Assembly: GCA_028281765.1 (NCBI GenBank)
Contig: JANQJF010000058.1
Coordinates: forward strand, 1-64,000
Direction of reading: 5' to 3'
DNA length: 64,000 nt
DNA from: Planctomycetota bacterium
Lineage (GTDB): Bacteria; Planctomycetota; UBA1135; UBA2386
Positions within the stretch are counted from its first letter, which is position 1. Every line of letters starts with the position of its first letter. The notes beneath the pieces are model-generated. The model had not been told where the DNA came from. It was given only the letters and a program-made list of their open reading frames with translations, and ran no database searches. The translations under genes were made by a program, and so were the position numbers. Of this stretch, positions 34,748 through 43,437 are shown piece by piece.

Positions 34748-36131
34748 TTCGATCAACCCCGCAGAACGGCGACTCGAGATCGCGCTCGAGGAGCACCTCG
34801 GCGCCGTCCGCATCCCGGACATGCGCTACCGAATCGTCTCCGCAGCTCGCGACCCGGAGATCGAGGCGGACGAACCCGAAGAACGTCGCCCCCGCACGCG
34901 CGTCCTCGCGGCCGGCCTCCTCGCGTACGCCGTGTGCACGGTCATCGTCATCGCGGCGACGTTCTCGCCGACGCGGCACGCGCGCCAAGATCCGCGACGC
35001 GAGTTCGAACCGGCCAGCCTGCAGGAGCTGAAGAACGCCCTGCCCAAGCTGTCCGCGATGACGATCGAGAGTCGCACGAGCCTCGACGCAATGCTCGCGC
35101 TCGAGCCGGTCGCGGCCGGCACGATCACGCTCGACGAGACGTCGCGCGCCCAGCTCCGCGACGAGCTGTCCCGCGCGACGCTGGTCGGCCCGAGCGAAGA
35201 CATGCCGCTCGCAGACGTGTGGCTCGAGCTCGACGGGGGCCGCGCCGTGCACACGCAAGTGCTCGTCCACCACCCGCAACAGCTGCGCATCGCCGCGCTC
35301 GGCCAAACGGTTTCGATCTCGCGCGCGAGCTGGCTCGCCCTCCGCGCGGCGGTGGACCGCTCCGAGGCCCGCTCGCGCCTCGCGCAGGGTGTCGTGCTCC
35401 GCCCGTCCGACATCGCCGCCGAGCAACGCGACGCCCTCCCGCGGACCCTGAGCTCGCTGCGCATCGCGAACTTGAGCGACGACGACCTCGCGGCGGTTAC
35501 GCAGTTCCGCCAGCTGCGACACCTCGACGTCTCCGCGGCCGCGGGCGACCTCAGCGAAGCACGGATCCGACAGGTCCTCGACCTCCCCGCGTTGACCTCT
35601 CTCGTCGTGCACCCCGACCAGGCGAACGTCCACGTCGACCGAATCGCGGGCGCGCGCGGACTGCGCCGTCTCGGCCTGCACGCGATCCAGCCGGACGACC
35701 TGTTCGGCCGCCCCGACGGCTGCATGCAGTGCCACATGCCGGCCCGCGCGCCGCAGCCACCCCAGGCCGGACCGGCACCCGCTACGTTGCGTACGCTCCT
35801 CGAGGACAGCCGCCTCGAGCACCTGGCGCTGTGCGGATTCCGACTCGCGCCGGAGATCAACCCGATCCTCGAGTCGACGCCGAGCCTGACGTCTCTCGAC
35901 TTCCGATGCTCCGACGTGCTCGCTCTCGAAGGCGCGTCGCTCCAGGCGATGCCTCTGCTGCGGGAGATCGACCTCCGCAAGGCGTATCGCGTCGAAGACG
36001 ATCTGCTCGCGCGGCTCGGCGCGATCAAGAGCCTGCGGTTGATCGATCTGCGCGGTGCGACCGGCGCCTCACCGGAGCAGCTCGAGGTGCTCCGCGCGGC
36101 CCTGCCGTCCTGCGAAGTGCTCACGGACTAG
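34740..36131 (+). CDS. Membrane LRR protein, probable anti-sigma partner, with a CXXCH motif
   Basis: 463 aa. Residues 1-54 are charged and cytosolic-looking, 55-75 form one membrane segment, and the rest would be periplasmic. The C-terminal half has leucine-rich repeats (LSSLRIANLSDDDLAAVTQFRQLRHLDVS in parts, LTSLVVHPDQ, LRLIDLRGATG). Inside the repeats GCMQCHMPA (327-335) holds a CXXCH c-type heme motif at 328-332 (bases 35721-35735), followed by a Pro/Ala-rich loop. GGAGG lies just before the ATG, and the start overlaps the ECF stop by eight bases. An anti-sigma role is inferred from context; no ZAS motif is seen in the short N-terminal part. Confidence 0.75.
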   Translation: MRDSINPAERRLEIALEEHLGAVRIPDMRYRIVSAARDPEIEADEPEERRPRTRVLAAGLLAYAVCTVIVIAATFSPTRHARQDPRREFEPASLQELKNALPKLSAMTIESRTSLDAMLALEPVAAGTITLDETSRAQLRDELSRATLVGPSEDMPLADVWLELDGGRAVHTQVLVHHPQQLRIAALGQTVSISRASWLALRAAVDRSEARSRLAQGVVLRPSDIAAEQRDALPRTLSSLRIANLSDDDLAAVTQFRQLRHLDVSAAAGDLSEARIRQVLDLPALTSLVVHPDQANVHVDRIAGARGLRRLGLHAIQPDDLFGRPDGCMQCHMPARAPQPPQAGPAPATLRTLLEDSRLEHLALCGFRLAPEINPILESTPSLTSLDFRCSDVLALEGASLQAMPLLREIDLRKAYRVEDDLLARLGAIKSLRLIDLRGATGASPEQLEVLRAALPSCEVLTD

Positions 36132-36195
36132 GACTCGGGAAGGCGACGCAGCCGCATTCGCGCAACAACTCGCCGGGGGGCTCGGGAGCCTGGCC

Positions 36196-37917
36196 TCAGG
36201 CCTCGACCGTGCTGTGCGGCGGCTGGACTGGTTCCTTCGGGATCGCGAGGAAAAACGTCGTGCCGACGTCGACTTCGCTCTCGACCCAGATGCCACCGCC
36301 GTGCCCGAGCAGGACTTCCTTCGCGATGTGCAGTCCCAAACCGGTGCCGCTGACGCCACCCGTGTTCGTGCCTCGCTCGAAGCGATGGAACAGGCGCGGC
36401 AGGTCCTCTTCCGGAACGCCGATGCCGTTGTCACGCACCATCAGCACCCAGCGGTCGTAGTCCATGTCGTCACGACACGAGATCCAGATCCGCGGCGGAC
36501 GCTCCGGCGCGGAATACTGAATCGCGTTGCCGACGAGGTTGGTCAACGCTTTGGTGAGCGCCCACGAGTCCGCCACGACTTCCGGCATCGGCTCGACGCG
36601 GATCCCGACGCCCTTCTCTTCGATCTCGTAGCGGAGGTTGCGAACCACCTCGGTCGCGACGAGAGCCAGGTCCACGTGCTCGAACTTCATCCGCACGCCG
36701 TCGAAGTCGAGGCGCGAACTGTCGATGAGGTCCCCGATCAAGCGCTCCATCTGCCGGATCGCGTCGAGGCCGGTGTCCACGGCCGTGCCGACCTTGCCAC
36801 CGATCTGCCCGAAGATGCCCTTCCGCACCGACGACAGCATCAGCCGAATCGCGGAGAGCGGTCGCTTGAGGTCGTGCACGACGTTCTGCGACACGCGCAC
36901 GAGCTCCTTGTTCTTGCGCTCGAGCAGCGTCACGTAGCGGTCGAGTTCCCCGAGTCGCTCGGCGATCTCCAGGTTCGACTCGACGGCGACGTCGAGCAGG
37001 CCGTTGTCGTCCGCCTCTTCGAGCGGCGCCTGATGGATCGGCGCGAAGAGTTCGGCCGAGTCCTCCTCGAAGTCGAGGTCGATGTCGAGGTCCTCGGCCG
37101 TCAGCACCGGCTGGTCGCAGACCTCGGTCTGGGGCGCGTCGGCCTCGACGCGCGGCGTCGCCTTGCCGGCGGCCGGCTTGCCTTCCTCGTCGAATCGCAG
37201 CCGGATCTCCGGCCGGTCTCCGACCATGTCTTCCGGCAGCTCGACCTTCTCTCGGTCCGCGATCTGCCAGAGCCGCTTCATCGACGCGTCCGCGACGCCG
37301 TCCGGATCGACGGAGCCGCGACCGAGTCCGTAGAGCCGCACCTTCTCGGCGACCAGCATCCCGGCCGCGTGCACGAACGTCTCGAACACGCCCGCGGATT
37401 CGGTGCCGACACTCGGGAACGACGCGAGGTCGTCACGGAACTTGAACTGTGCGTCGAGTTCGCTCTCCGGCAGCACGTCGCCGAGGTCCCGCTTGTTGTA
37501 TTGCAGGACCATAGGAATCGTGTCGGGATCGAGACCGTTCGAGCGCAGGTTCTCGACGAGCGACTCCATCGACTGGAGGTTCTCTTCGAGCCGGCTCGTC
37601 TGACTGTCGATCACCATCACGACCGCGTCCGCGCCCGACAGCACGTACTTGCGCATGCGCCGATACTTGGGCTGTCCGGGCACCGTGAAGCCCTGGATGC
37701 GGATCTTGAAGCCTTCGATCGTCCCGAGATCGATCGGCAGGAAGTCGAACAGCAGCGTCGAGTCTTCCTCCGTGTTGATCGAGACCAACTGGGTCTCGTT
37801 TTCGGGACACATGATCTCGTGGACGGCCTTCAGACTCGTGGTCTTGCCGCCCATCCCGACACCGTAGTACACCAGCTTGGCGCTGATGGTCTTCTCTGCG
37901 AGGTTGATGAAACCCAT
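36196..37917 (-). CDS. MglA-like GTPase fused to a sensor histidine kinase
   Basis: 573 aa. Residues 1-~200 are an MglA-type small GTPase: P-loop GVGMGGKTTS (19-28), TVPGQ (78-82) in the switch II region, NKRD (141-144). A ~100-residue linker with an acidic patch (~275-292) leads to a coiled coil and a HisKA/HATPase_c kinase: H-box VVHDLKRPL with His348, N-box LTNLVGNAIQ with Asn464, DNGIGV (496-501), FHRFERG and GTGLGLH (524-530). No signal peptide or membrane segment, so cytosolic. MglA sets cell polarity in Myxococcus; a nucleotide-state input to the kinase is an inference. No response regulator is adjacent. It follows the M16-fold gene by 47 bases. Confidence 0.9.
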   Translation of the reverse strand: MGFINLAEKTISAKLVYYGVGMGGKTTSLKAVHEIMCPENETQLVSINTEEDSTLLFDFLPIDLGTIEGFKIRIQGFTVPGQPKYRRMRKYVLSGADAVVMVIDSQTSRLEENLQSMESLVENLRSNGLDPDTIPMVLQYNKRDLGDVLPESELDAQFKFRDDLASFPSVGTESAGVFETFVHAAGMLVAEKVRLYGLGRGSVDPDGVADASMKRLWQIADREKVELPEDMVGDRPEIRLRFDEEGKPAAGKATPRVEADAPQTEVCDQPVLTAEDLDIDLDFEEDSAELFAPIHQAPLEEADDNGLLDVAVESNLEIAERLGELDRYVTLLERKNKELVRVSQNVVHDLKRPLSAIRLMLSSVRKGIFGQIGGKVGTAVDTGLDAIRQMERLIGDLIDSSRLDFDGVRMKFEHVDLALVATEVVRNLRYEIEEKGVGIRVEPMPEVVADSWALTKALTNLVGNAIQYSAPERPPRIWISCRDDMDYDRWVLMVRDNGIGVPEEDLPRLFHRFERGTNTGGVSGTGLGLHIAKEVLLGHGGGIWVESEVDVGTTFFLAIPKEPVQPPHSTVEA

Positions 37918-37964
37918 GCGTGCTCATTGGATCGGCACGCAATGGGCATCACCTTGCGCCGGGA

Positions 37965-39296
37965 TCACCGACCTTTCGACGGCGCTCGGTCCGGATCCGG
38001 CCGCAGCGCGAACCAGCGCACGCGATCGACCGCCAGCGCCGTCTCGAACTCCTTCGAGACCTGCCCGACTGTCGTCTTGCTGAACAGTTGCGGCAGATCT
38101 GCCGGCCATTCGAACACTTCGTAGAGCGCCAGCACCCAAGCGCGCGGGTAGAGCGCCTGCGGACTCCGCGCGGCGATACGCGCGAAATTCGACCCGTACG
38201 GCGGCAGCGAGAGGCTCTGCGACACTTCGTGGATCGCGTAGCCGATCTCGGTCGACGTCGCGCCGTGCTCCCGGAGGTCGGCGAGCAGTCCGCGGATCTC
38301 CTGCTGCACGCGCTCGACGGAGTCGCCGTTGCGCCCGCGGCGATTGATCATCACCACCCCAGGCTCGTCGAGGTACGAGTAGTTCACGAACTCGAACCGG
38401 GCCTTCGCCTCGCCACCGCGGAACGGCTGGAACGACCGCGCCGCGCGTGCGCGCACGATGCCCATCGCGACGACGAACGGCAGGTAGCCGGGATCACCCC
38501 AAGACTTCGCGCGCAGCGCGGCCGACACGAACGGCGCGTCGACGAGCCCGTGCTCGGTGATGTCTTCCGTAGGCTTCGCCGTGTCGTGCGACATCGGATC
38601 TGCTGCGACGGTGCCGTCACGCGGCGGAGAGAACGTGGTGGCGATGTCCGTCGCAAGTGTGACATCGTCCGTCGCGCCGACGGCGGTCACGAATGCGTGC
38701 GCCGGCGCGAAGTGCCGTTCGATCGTGGCCTCGATCTCGGCCGCGCTGAGGGTCTCGAGCTCGCCCGGGATTCCCGGCGCCTGCCGCCCACGAGGATCCC
38801 CCACGAGCATCGCACGACGCGCGCGCCAGTAGAGCACGGGCCCCGGCAACAGCTCGGTTTCGTCGTCACAGCGCAGCTTGACCTGCGAGACCGCCCGAGC
38901 TGCGAGGTCGTCCGACACCGCGAAATCCCCGTCCAGCACCTCCGCGAACTCGCCGAGCACGCGCCGCGCCGCGTCTGCTGGCACGGTGGCCGCCATCACG
39001 GTCCCCGGTCCGATCGTCCGCACCGCGACCCCCAGCTCGCGCCTCGGCGCCTGCGCGAAGTGAATGCGAAGCGTCGTCGCGACCGTGCGCGCCAACCCCG
39101 TGCGACCCGCGGGGTCGTGGTCGAACCCGAACTTCACGCCGGCGACGAGACAGACATGCGACGCACCCTCGACGAACGCCGAGTAGTAGCGGGTCCCGGT
39201 GCTCTCCTCGGTCAGGAACTCGAGCGGAGTGAACGGCTCGGTCGCTTCGGGTTCCTGACACGCGAGGACCAAGGGCAGCGCGAAAAGCGCGATCAT
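37965..39296 (-). CDS. M16 (insulinase)-fold lipoprotein lacking the zinc site
   Basis: 443 aa. A very short signal sequence ends in the lipobox VLAC (Cys13). The body follows the M16 pattern with two halves joined near 230, but at the usual HxxEH place (after FDHDPAGRTGLA) the sequence is RTVATTLR, so both His and Glu are missing. Non-catalytic M16 homologues are known as partners of active peptidases (for example PqqF/PqqG-like pairs and mitochondrial subunits), but no active partner is in this window. The start overlaps the end of the dual-ATPase gene by four bases, which ties them to one transcript. Confidence 0.75.
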   Translation of the reverse strand: MIALFALPLVLACQEPEATEPFTPLEFLTEESTGTRYYSAFVEGASHVCLVAGVKFGFDHDPAGRTGLARTVATTLRIHFAQAPRRELGVAVRTIGPGTVMAATVPADAARRVLGEFAEVLDGDFAVSDDLAARAVSQVKLRCDDETELLPGPVLYWRARRAMLVGDPRGRQAPGIPGELETLSAAEIEATIERHFAPAHAFVTAVGATDDVTLATDIATTFSPPRDGTVAADPMSHDTAKPTEDITEHGLVDAPFVSAALRAKSWGDPGYLPFVVAMGIVRARAARSFQPFRGGEAKARFEFVNYSYLDEPGVVMINRRGRNGDSVERVQQEIRGLLADLREHGATSTEIGYAIHEVSQSLSLPPYGSNFARIAARSPQALYPRAWVLALYEVFEWPADLPQLFSKTTVGQVSKEFETALAVDRVRWFALRPDPDRAPSKGR

Positions 39297-40606
39297 GCAG
39301 ACTCCGGCAAGTTGATGGTCCGATCGGTGACGGCGGCAGCGAGACCGCGATCATGGGTGATCCAGAGCATAGCCAGCCCATCCCGGGCTTGGCACGAGAG
39401 TAGCGTACGCACGACGTCGACCGCGGTCGCCCGATCGAGTTCGGCCGTCGGCTCGTCGAGAACGAGAATGCGCGGTCGGACCCCGAGCGCACGCAGCAAC
39501 GCGGCCCGTCGACGTTCCCCACCCGACAGCTCGGCGGGCACGCGATCCAACGTCTCCGTCTCGAGCGCCAGGGCCGCCGCTTCGGCGTCGACGTCGAAGC
39601 CACGGCGCGCACACTCGCGAACCTGCGCCCGAATCGTGCGGTGTGGGGTCAACGACGCGTACGCGTCCTGGAACAGCAGCTGCACCGCGACGCGCGGTCC
39701 GTCGATCTCGACCCGTCCGGTGATTGCGGGCTCGAGCCCCGCGAGCACGCGCGCGATCGAACTCTTGCCGGCACCGGACGGCCCGACCAAACCGACGGAC
39801 TCACCCGCGCACAGGTCGACGTCGACGTCACGCACGATCCAACGGTTGCCATGCCGGATCCCGATTCCGCGCGCGCGCAGGATCGGACTGTACGACTCGA
39901 TCGACGCTCGCGGCCTGCCAGGCCACGCGACGACGTCGTCACCGACCGGCTCGAGCCGCCCCGCACGAATCCCCCACCCTCGCGCACCGATCGACGCGGC
40001 GAACTCGTGATCGTGCGTCGCGACGAGCAGGGCCGATCCGCATTCACACGTGATCCGCAGCTGCCGCGCGAGCTCGTCGACGCGCGCCGGGTCGAGGCCC
40101 GTGGACGGTTCGTCGGCGACGAGCAGCTTCGGGCGCCGCAGCAGCGCCATCGCCAGCAGCATGGCCTGTGCTTGCCCACCCGAGACTTCGTGCGGGTAGC
40201 GCCGGCACAGCGCCGCACCGTCGTCGACGCCGAGTTCTCGCAGCGCGGTCGCGATGTCGACGCCTTCGTCCGGGCTCGCGACGCGCCGCACCTGATCCCC
40301 GAGTCGCTGCAGAGGGTCGAAGGCCGCGCGCGCGTCCTGAGGCAGCACGCAGATATCCCGGCGGAGCAGCGAGCGATGCGCGGTCGTCCCCGTCTCCGGG
40401 AACGGCACGCCACCCCAGAATCGCTGCCCTTCCCAACGCACGTCCCCGTGTCCATCGAGGCCACAGAGTGCGCGGATCAGCGTGGACTTGCCGACGCCCG
40501 AGCTGCCGAGAAGGGCCACCGCGCTGCCCGCCCCAATCGCGAACTCCGGAATCTCGACCCGAAAGCCCGCGCTCGGGCGGCTCGCGGCGCCGGCCGCATA
40601 GAGCAT
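39293..40606 (-). CDS. ABC protein with two ATPase domains (oligopeptide-type layout)
   Basis: 437 aa, short for a double ATPase. Domain 1: Walker A GSSGVGKST (34-42), signature VSGGQ, Walker B LLVADEPSTGLD. Domain 2: Walker A GPSGAGKSS, signature LSGGER, Walker B ILVLDEPTAELD, with switch His in WITHDRG. Domain order and trimmed size resemble YejF/DdpDF-type or C-P-lyase-like importer ATPases that work with two permeases, but no permease or binding protein lies nearby. The ATG at 40606 has GAGGGA upstream; longer in-frame sequence is not coding. First gene of a likely three-gene operon with the M16-fold lipoprotein and the GTPase-kinase. Confidence 0.85.
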   Translation of the reverse strand: MLYAAGAASRPSAGFRVEIPEFAIGAGSAVALLGSSGVGKSTLIRALCGLDGHGDVRWEGQRFWGGVPFPETGTTAHRSLLRRDICVLPQDARAAFDPLQRLGDQVRRVASPDEGVDIATALRELGVDDGAALCRRYPHEVSGGQAQAMLLAMALLRRPKLLVADEPSTGLDPARVDELARQLRITCECGSALLVATHDHEFAASIGARGWGIRAGRLEPVGDDVVAWPGRPRASIESYSPILRARGIGIRHGNRWIVRDVDVDLCAGESVGLVGPSGAGKSSIARVLAGLEPAITGRVEIDGPRVAVQLLFQDAYASLTPHRTIRAQVRECARRGFDVDAEAAALALETETLDRVPAELSGGERRRAALLRALGVRPRILVLDEPTAELDRATAVDVVRTLLSCQARDGLAMLWITHDRGLAAAVTDRTINLPESA

Positions 40607-40780
40607 GCCGCGGTCCCTCGGGACGCCTCCGGAATTCGCCTCGGACTGCACGATCGCATCATGCCACGAGCGGATCACCCATGCCCATCCAGCCCGGCCA
40701 GTTCGGAGGCATTTCGACCGTTGCGCGTCGAGAGAACTCGACCGACGATGCAGCCTGAGATTCGCCGCATGGAGCCGCTG

Positions 40781-41899
40781 ATGATCATCCGAACCCTCAC
40801 CGCCGCCCTCCTCGCCACGACCGCACTCCCCTCGCAGTCTTCGCTGGCCGAGATCGAGCGCGCCTACGACGAGCGCCAGACCAAGCTGTCCGCCGAGACC
40901 GATGGCATCATCAGCTACGAAGACCACACGAAGCTGTCCGACTGGTTCGCCGCGCAACTCGAGAAGTATCTCACCGCGAAGCCGAACGCGAAGGACCACA
41001 CGCTCGCACGCGTGACGCTCGCAACCACCTACCTGAACGTCCGCGACCAGACCGCTGCGCAGAAGGCCCTGAAGGGTGTCGACCCCGCACGCGCGTCGAT
41101 GCTCGACCTGCTCGAAGCCGCCGACCTCGCGGCCCGCATGCGCATGGACGCGGAGCGGAACGCGTGGATCGACAAGGCTCTCGCGAAGGACGCACCGTTC
41201 GCGGACCAGATGCAAGCCGGCATGATCCTGATGACACGGCTCGTCGAACCCGAGCGCTCGCTCGCGCTCTTCGAAAAGGCGCGCCAGTCGGCGAAGACCG
41301 ACGAGCACCGCGCCGAGGTCCTGTGGCACCTCGCCGCCGCGACGCGCGAGCGCGAGGATCGCGGTGAGGGCGACTACGAGAAGTCGCTCGCCGCGCTCGC
41401 GAAGCAGTACCCGAAGACCCTCTTCGGCGGTATCGCCCGCGATCGACTCCGCGCGATGGCATACGAAGTCGGCGACGACGCGGTCCTTCTCAGCGGCACC
41501 GCGTTCGACGGCAAGCCGTTCGCGCTGAAGGACCTGCGCGGCAAGGCCGCGCTGATCTGGTTCTGGGCTTCCTGGTCGCCGGAGTGCCGCGCCGCGATCC
41601 CGCACATCGAGGCCATGGTCGAGAAGTTTTCGCCCGCCAAGCTCGCGGTGTTCGGCGTGTCGCTCGACGAAACGCGGGACGAGCTCGCGAGCTACCTCCA
41701 GCAGCGTCCGAGCAAGTGGCGGAATCTCTACGACGGCAAGAGCTTCGAGAGCCCGCACGCGCTTCGATCCAACGCCGAACAGGTGCCGCACATGTTGCTG
41801 ATCGATGGCGAGGGAAAGGTCGCCGCGCTCCGCCTCTTCCTCCACGATGCGGAGGAGATCGCGCACGTCACGGAGACGATCGCGAAGACGCTGCGCTGA
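40781..41899 (+). CDS. Exported TlpA-like thioredoxin-fold protein with one active-site Cys
   Basis: 372 aa. Signal peptide at 1-~18 (IIRTLTAALLATTALPSQS). An N-terminal helical, TPR-like part (~20-225) precedes a TlpA/AhpC-TSA-type domain: GTAFDGKPFALKDLRGKAALIWFWASWSPEC, then VFGVSLDETRDEL, and the cis-Pro region VPHMLLIDGEGK. The WCxxC motif reads W-SPEC, so Ser266 replaces the first Cys and only Cys269 remains; classic disulfide exchange is not possible. The start at 40781 is preferred over 40748 and 40769 because GGAG lies six bases upstream and the signal peptide begins there. The 3' end overlaps the convergent membrane-protein gene by 32 bases. Confidence 0.85.
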   Translation: MIIRTLTAALLATTALPSQSSLAEIERAYDERQTKLSAETDGIISYEDHTKLSDWFAAQLEKYLTAKPNAKDHTLARVTLATTYLNVRDQTAAQKALKGVDPARASMLDLLEAADLAARMRMDAERNAWIDKALAKDAPFADQMQAGMILMTRLVEPERSLALFEKARQSAKTDEHRAEVLWHLAAATREREDRGEGDYEKSLAALAKQYPKTLFGGIARDRLRAMAYEVGDDAVLLSGTAFDGKPFALKDLRGKAALIWFWASWSPECRAAIPHIEAMVEKFSPAKLAVFGVSLDETRDELASYLQQRPSKWRNLYDGKSFESPHALRSNAEQVPHMLLIDGEGKVAALRLFLHDAEEIAHVTETIAKTLR

Positions 41900-42962
41900 A
41901 ACCGATCGCCCACTGCAGGGCGAGCCGCGCCCCGACCGCGACCGCGATTGCGAGCGCAGGGGCCGCCGCCAGGGCGTCGGTCGCCGGGTCGAACTGCATG
42001 CGCTGCGTGAGCAGCGCGAACACGAAGACGAACAGCACCGTGTCCGCGTCGACGCGCCGCCGCCGGCCGATCGTCAGGCCGAGCCGCAGGATCCACGCGA
42101 CGGCGCCGAGCGCCGCGAGCCCGACGAGCGGCCAGGCGAACCACGGCGAGGCCGGCAGGAGCCCCACTTCGGTCACGGTCGGATCCGCCGTCTCGCCGAC
42201 CATCTGCAGCATCCACATCGTGCACGCGAGCGGCACGAACGAGATCGCGAACCACGGCACCGTCCGGCGGTTGAACCCACCGAACGCCTCGATTTGCACG
42301 CGCCGCCGCTTCATCACCACCACGAACCGGATGAGCGCGAGCACGATCGCGAGCAAGAGGCACCCAGCGGGCACGAGGAGATAGACGCCGTAGGCGCGCA
42401 TCGTCGAAGCCGCGAGCGCGCACGCCAACCCGACGCACACGGCGAGAGAGGTCACGACCGCGATGTTGCCGCCGATCGAGCGCAGTCGCCGCTGTCGCAG
42501 CTGGGCGGGCACGCCGATCAGCACGAGCACCGCGAGCATGCCGAACACGACGGCCGCCACTTCGGGACGTAGCGTGCAATCCCGCGCCACGGGAAGCGCC
42601 GCGAGCACGAGACACGCGAGCACGCCGACCGCCCGAGACCGACCGACGGCTCCGAGCACGTACGTCATCGCCGAGATGATGACCATGCCGAGAATCGTTG
42701 CGAGCCGCGCACTCGGCACGTCGTCCGCGCGATTCTCGCTGAGCTCGTCGGGTAGCATCCATCCGTAGTAGAGCGGCGCCGGCCCATACTCCTCGCCGCG
42801 CGGGTCCTCGATCGCGAGCTCGACACGCTCGACCTCGCCGATCGAAACCGGCGTATCGAGCCACACGCCACACACCAGCCCCGGCAGCAGGACGACGAGC
42901 AGCGTGATGACGGCGCCGACGATGCGCCGCGCCGCGACGTTCTCAGGAGCCGACGGCGGCAA
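41868..42962 (-). CDS. Polytopic membrane protein of unknown function
   Basis: 364 aa with about eight or nine hydrophobic segments, starting with IVGAVITLLVVLLPGLVCGVW, and a basic loop RRRRVDADT before the last pair. No family recognised. There is no ATG or GTG close to the domain; I chose TTG at 42962, which has GGAG nine bases upstream inside the ridA coding sequence, giving a 20-base overlap with ridA. A GTG at 42986 would add eight residues. The last ~10 codons overlap the convergent TlpA-like gene. The tight link to ridA suggests co-transcription. Confidence 0.7.
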   Translation of the reverse strand: MPPSAPENVAARRIVGAVITLLVVLLPGLVCGVWLDTPVSIGEVERVELAIEDPRGEEYGPAPLYYGWMLPDELSENRADDVPSARLATILGMVIISAMTYVLGAVGRSRAVGVLACLVLAALPVARDCTLRPEVAAVVFGMLAVLVLIGVPAQLRQRRLRSIGGNIAVVTSLAVCVGLACALAASTMRAYGVYLLVPAGCLLLAIVLALIRFVVVMKRRRVQIEAFGGFNRRTVPWFAISFVPLACTMWMLQMVGETADPTVTEVGLLPASPWFAWPLVGLAALGAVAWILRLGLTIGRRRRVDADTVLFVFVFALLTQRMQFDPATDALAAAPALAIAVAVGARLALQWAIGFSAASSRSSP

Positions 42963-43323
42963 TGCAGTCGATCTCCACGTCGACACCCTTCGGCAACTCC
43001 CGCACCGCGACGCACGCCCGGGCCGGCTTACGATTCGGGAAGTAGCGCCCGTAGACCTCATTGACGGTCGCGAAGTCCGACATCGACGTCAGGAAGATCG
43101 TCGTGCGGATCACCTGATCGAAACTCGAGCCGCCGGCTTCGAGCACGGCGCCGAGGTTCTGCATGACGCGCTCGGTCTGCACCGCCACGTCCCCCTCCAC
43201 GATCTCCATGCTCGCCGGATCGAGGGCGACCTGGCCGGAGCAGTAGAGGACGTCGTTGTGGAGGACGGCTTGGGAGTACGGCCCGATCGCGGCCGGGGCC
43301 GCGTCGGTGTGGATGTCGCGCAT
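42943..43323 (-). CDS. ridA: RidA family reactive intermediate deaminase
   Basis: 126 aa, the standard size. It has HTDAAPAAIGPYSQAV at the start, YCSGQVALDP, QTERVMQNLGAVLEAGGSSFDQVIRTTIFL with the substrate-binding Arg, and PARACVAVRELPKGVDVEIDCIA at the end. RidA hydrolyses reactive enamine/imine products of PLP enzymes such as threonine dehydratase, protecting other enzymes. The ATG at 43323 matches family starts; a GTG nine codons upstream is less likely. Its 3' end overlaps the membrane-protein gene by 20 bases. Confidence 0.95.
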   Translation of the reverse strand: MRDIHTDAAPAAIGPYSQAVLHNDVLYCSGQVALDPASMEIVEGDVAVQTERVMQNLGAVLEAGGSSFDQVIRTTIFLTSMSDFATVNEVYGRYFPNRKPARACVAVRELPKGVDVEIDCIAAVGS

Positions 43324-43416
43324 GGAGCGGGAGGGTAGGGGAACGGGCACGGCGTACCAACCGCGGTAGGCGAGTCGCGCCCGCGCCTATCGCCCGCGCC
43401 CGACCGCCCGAAGACT

Positions 43417-43435
43417 CGCCGCGCGCAGCGCGGCG
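43417..43435 (-). terminator. Hairpin after the pilus-like gene
   Basis: A perfect 8-bp GC stem (43417-43424 with 43428-43435) with a 3-base loop begins three bases after the PilX-like gene's stop codon. No T-run follows on the minus strand, so it may act as an RNA 3'-end stabiliser or a weak terminator. Confidence 0.4.
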
Positions 43436-43437
43436 GA

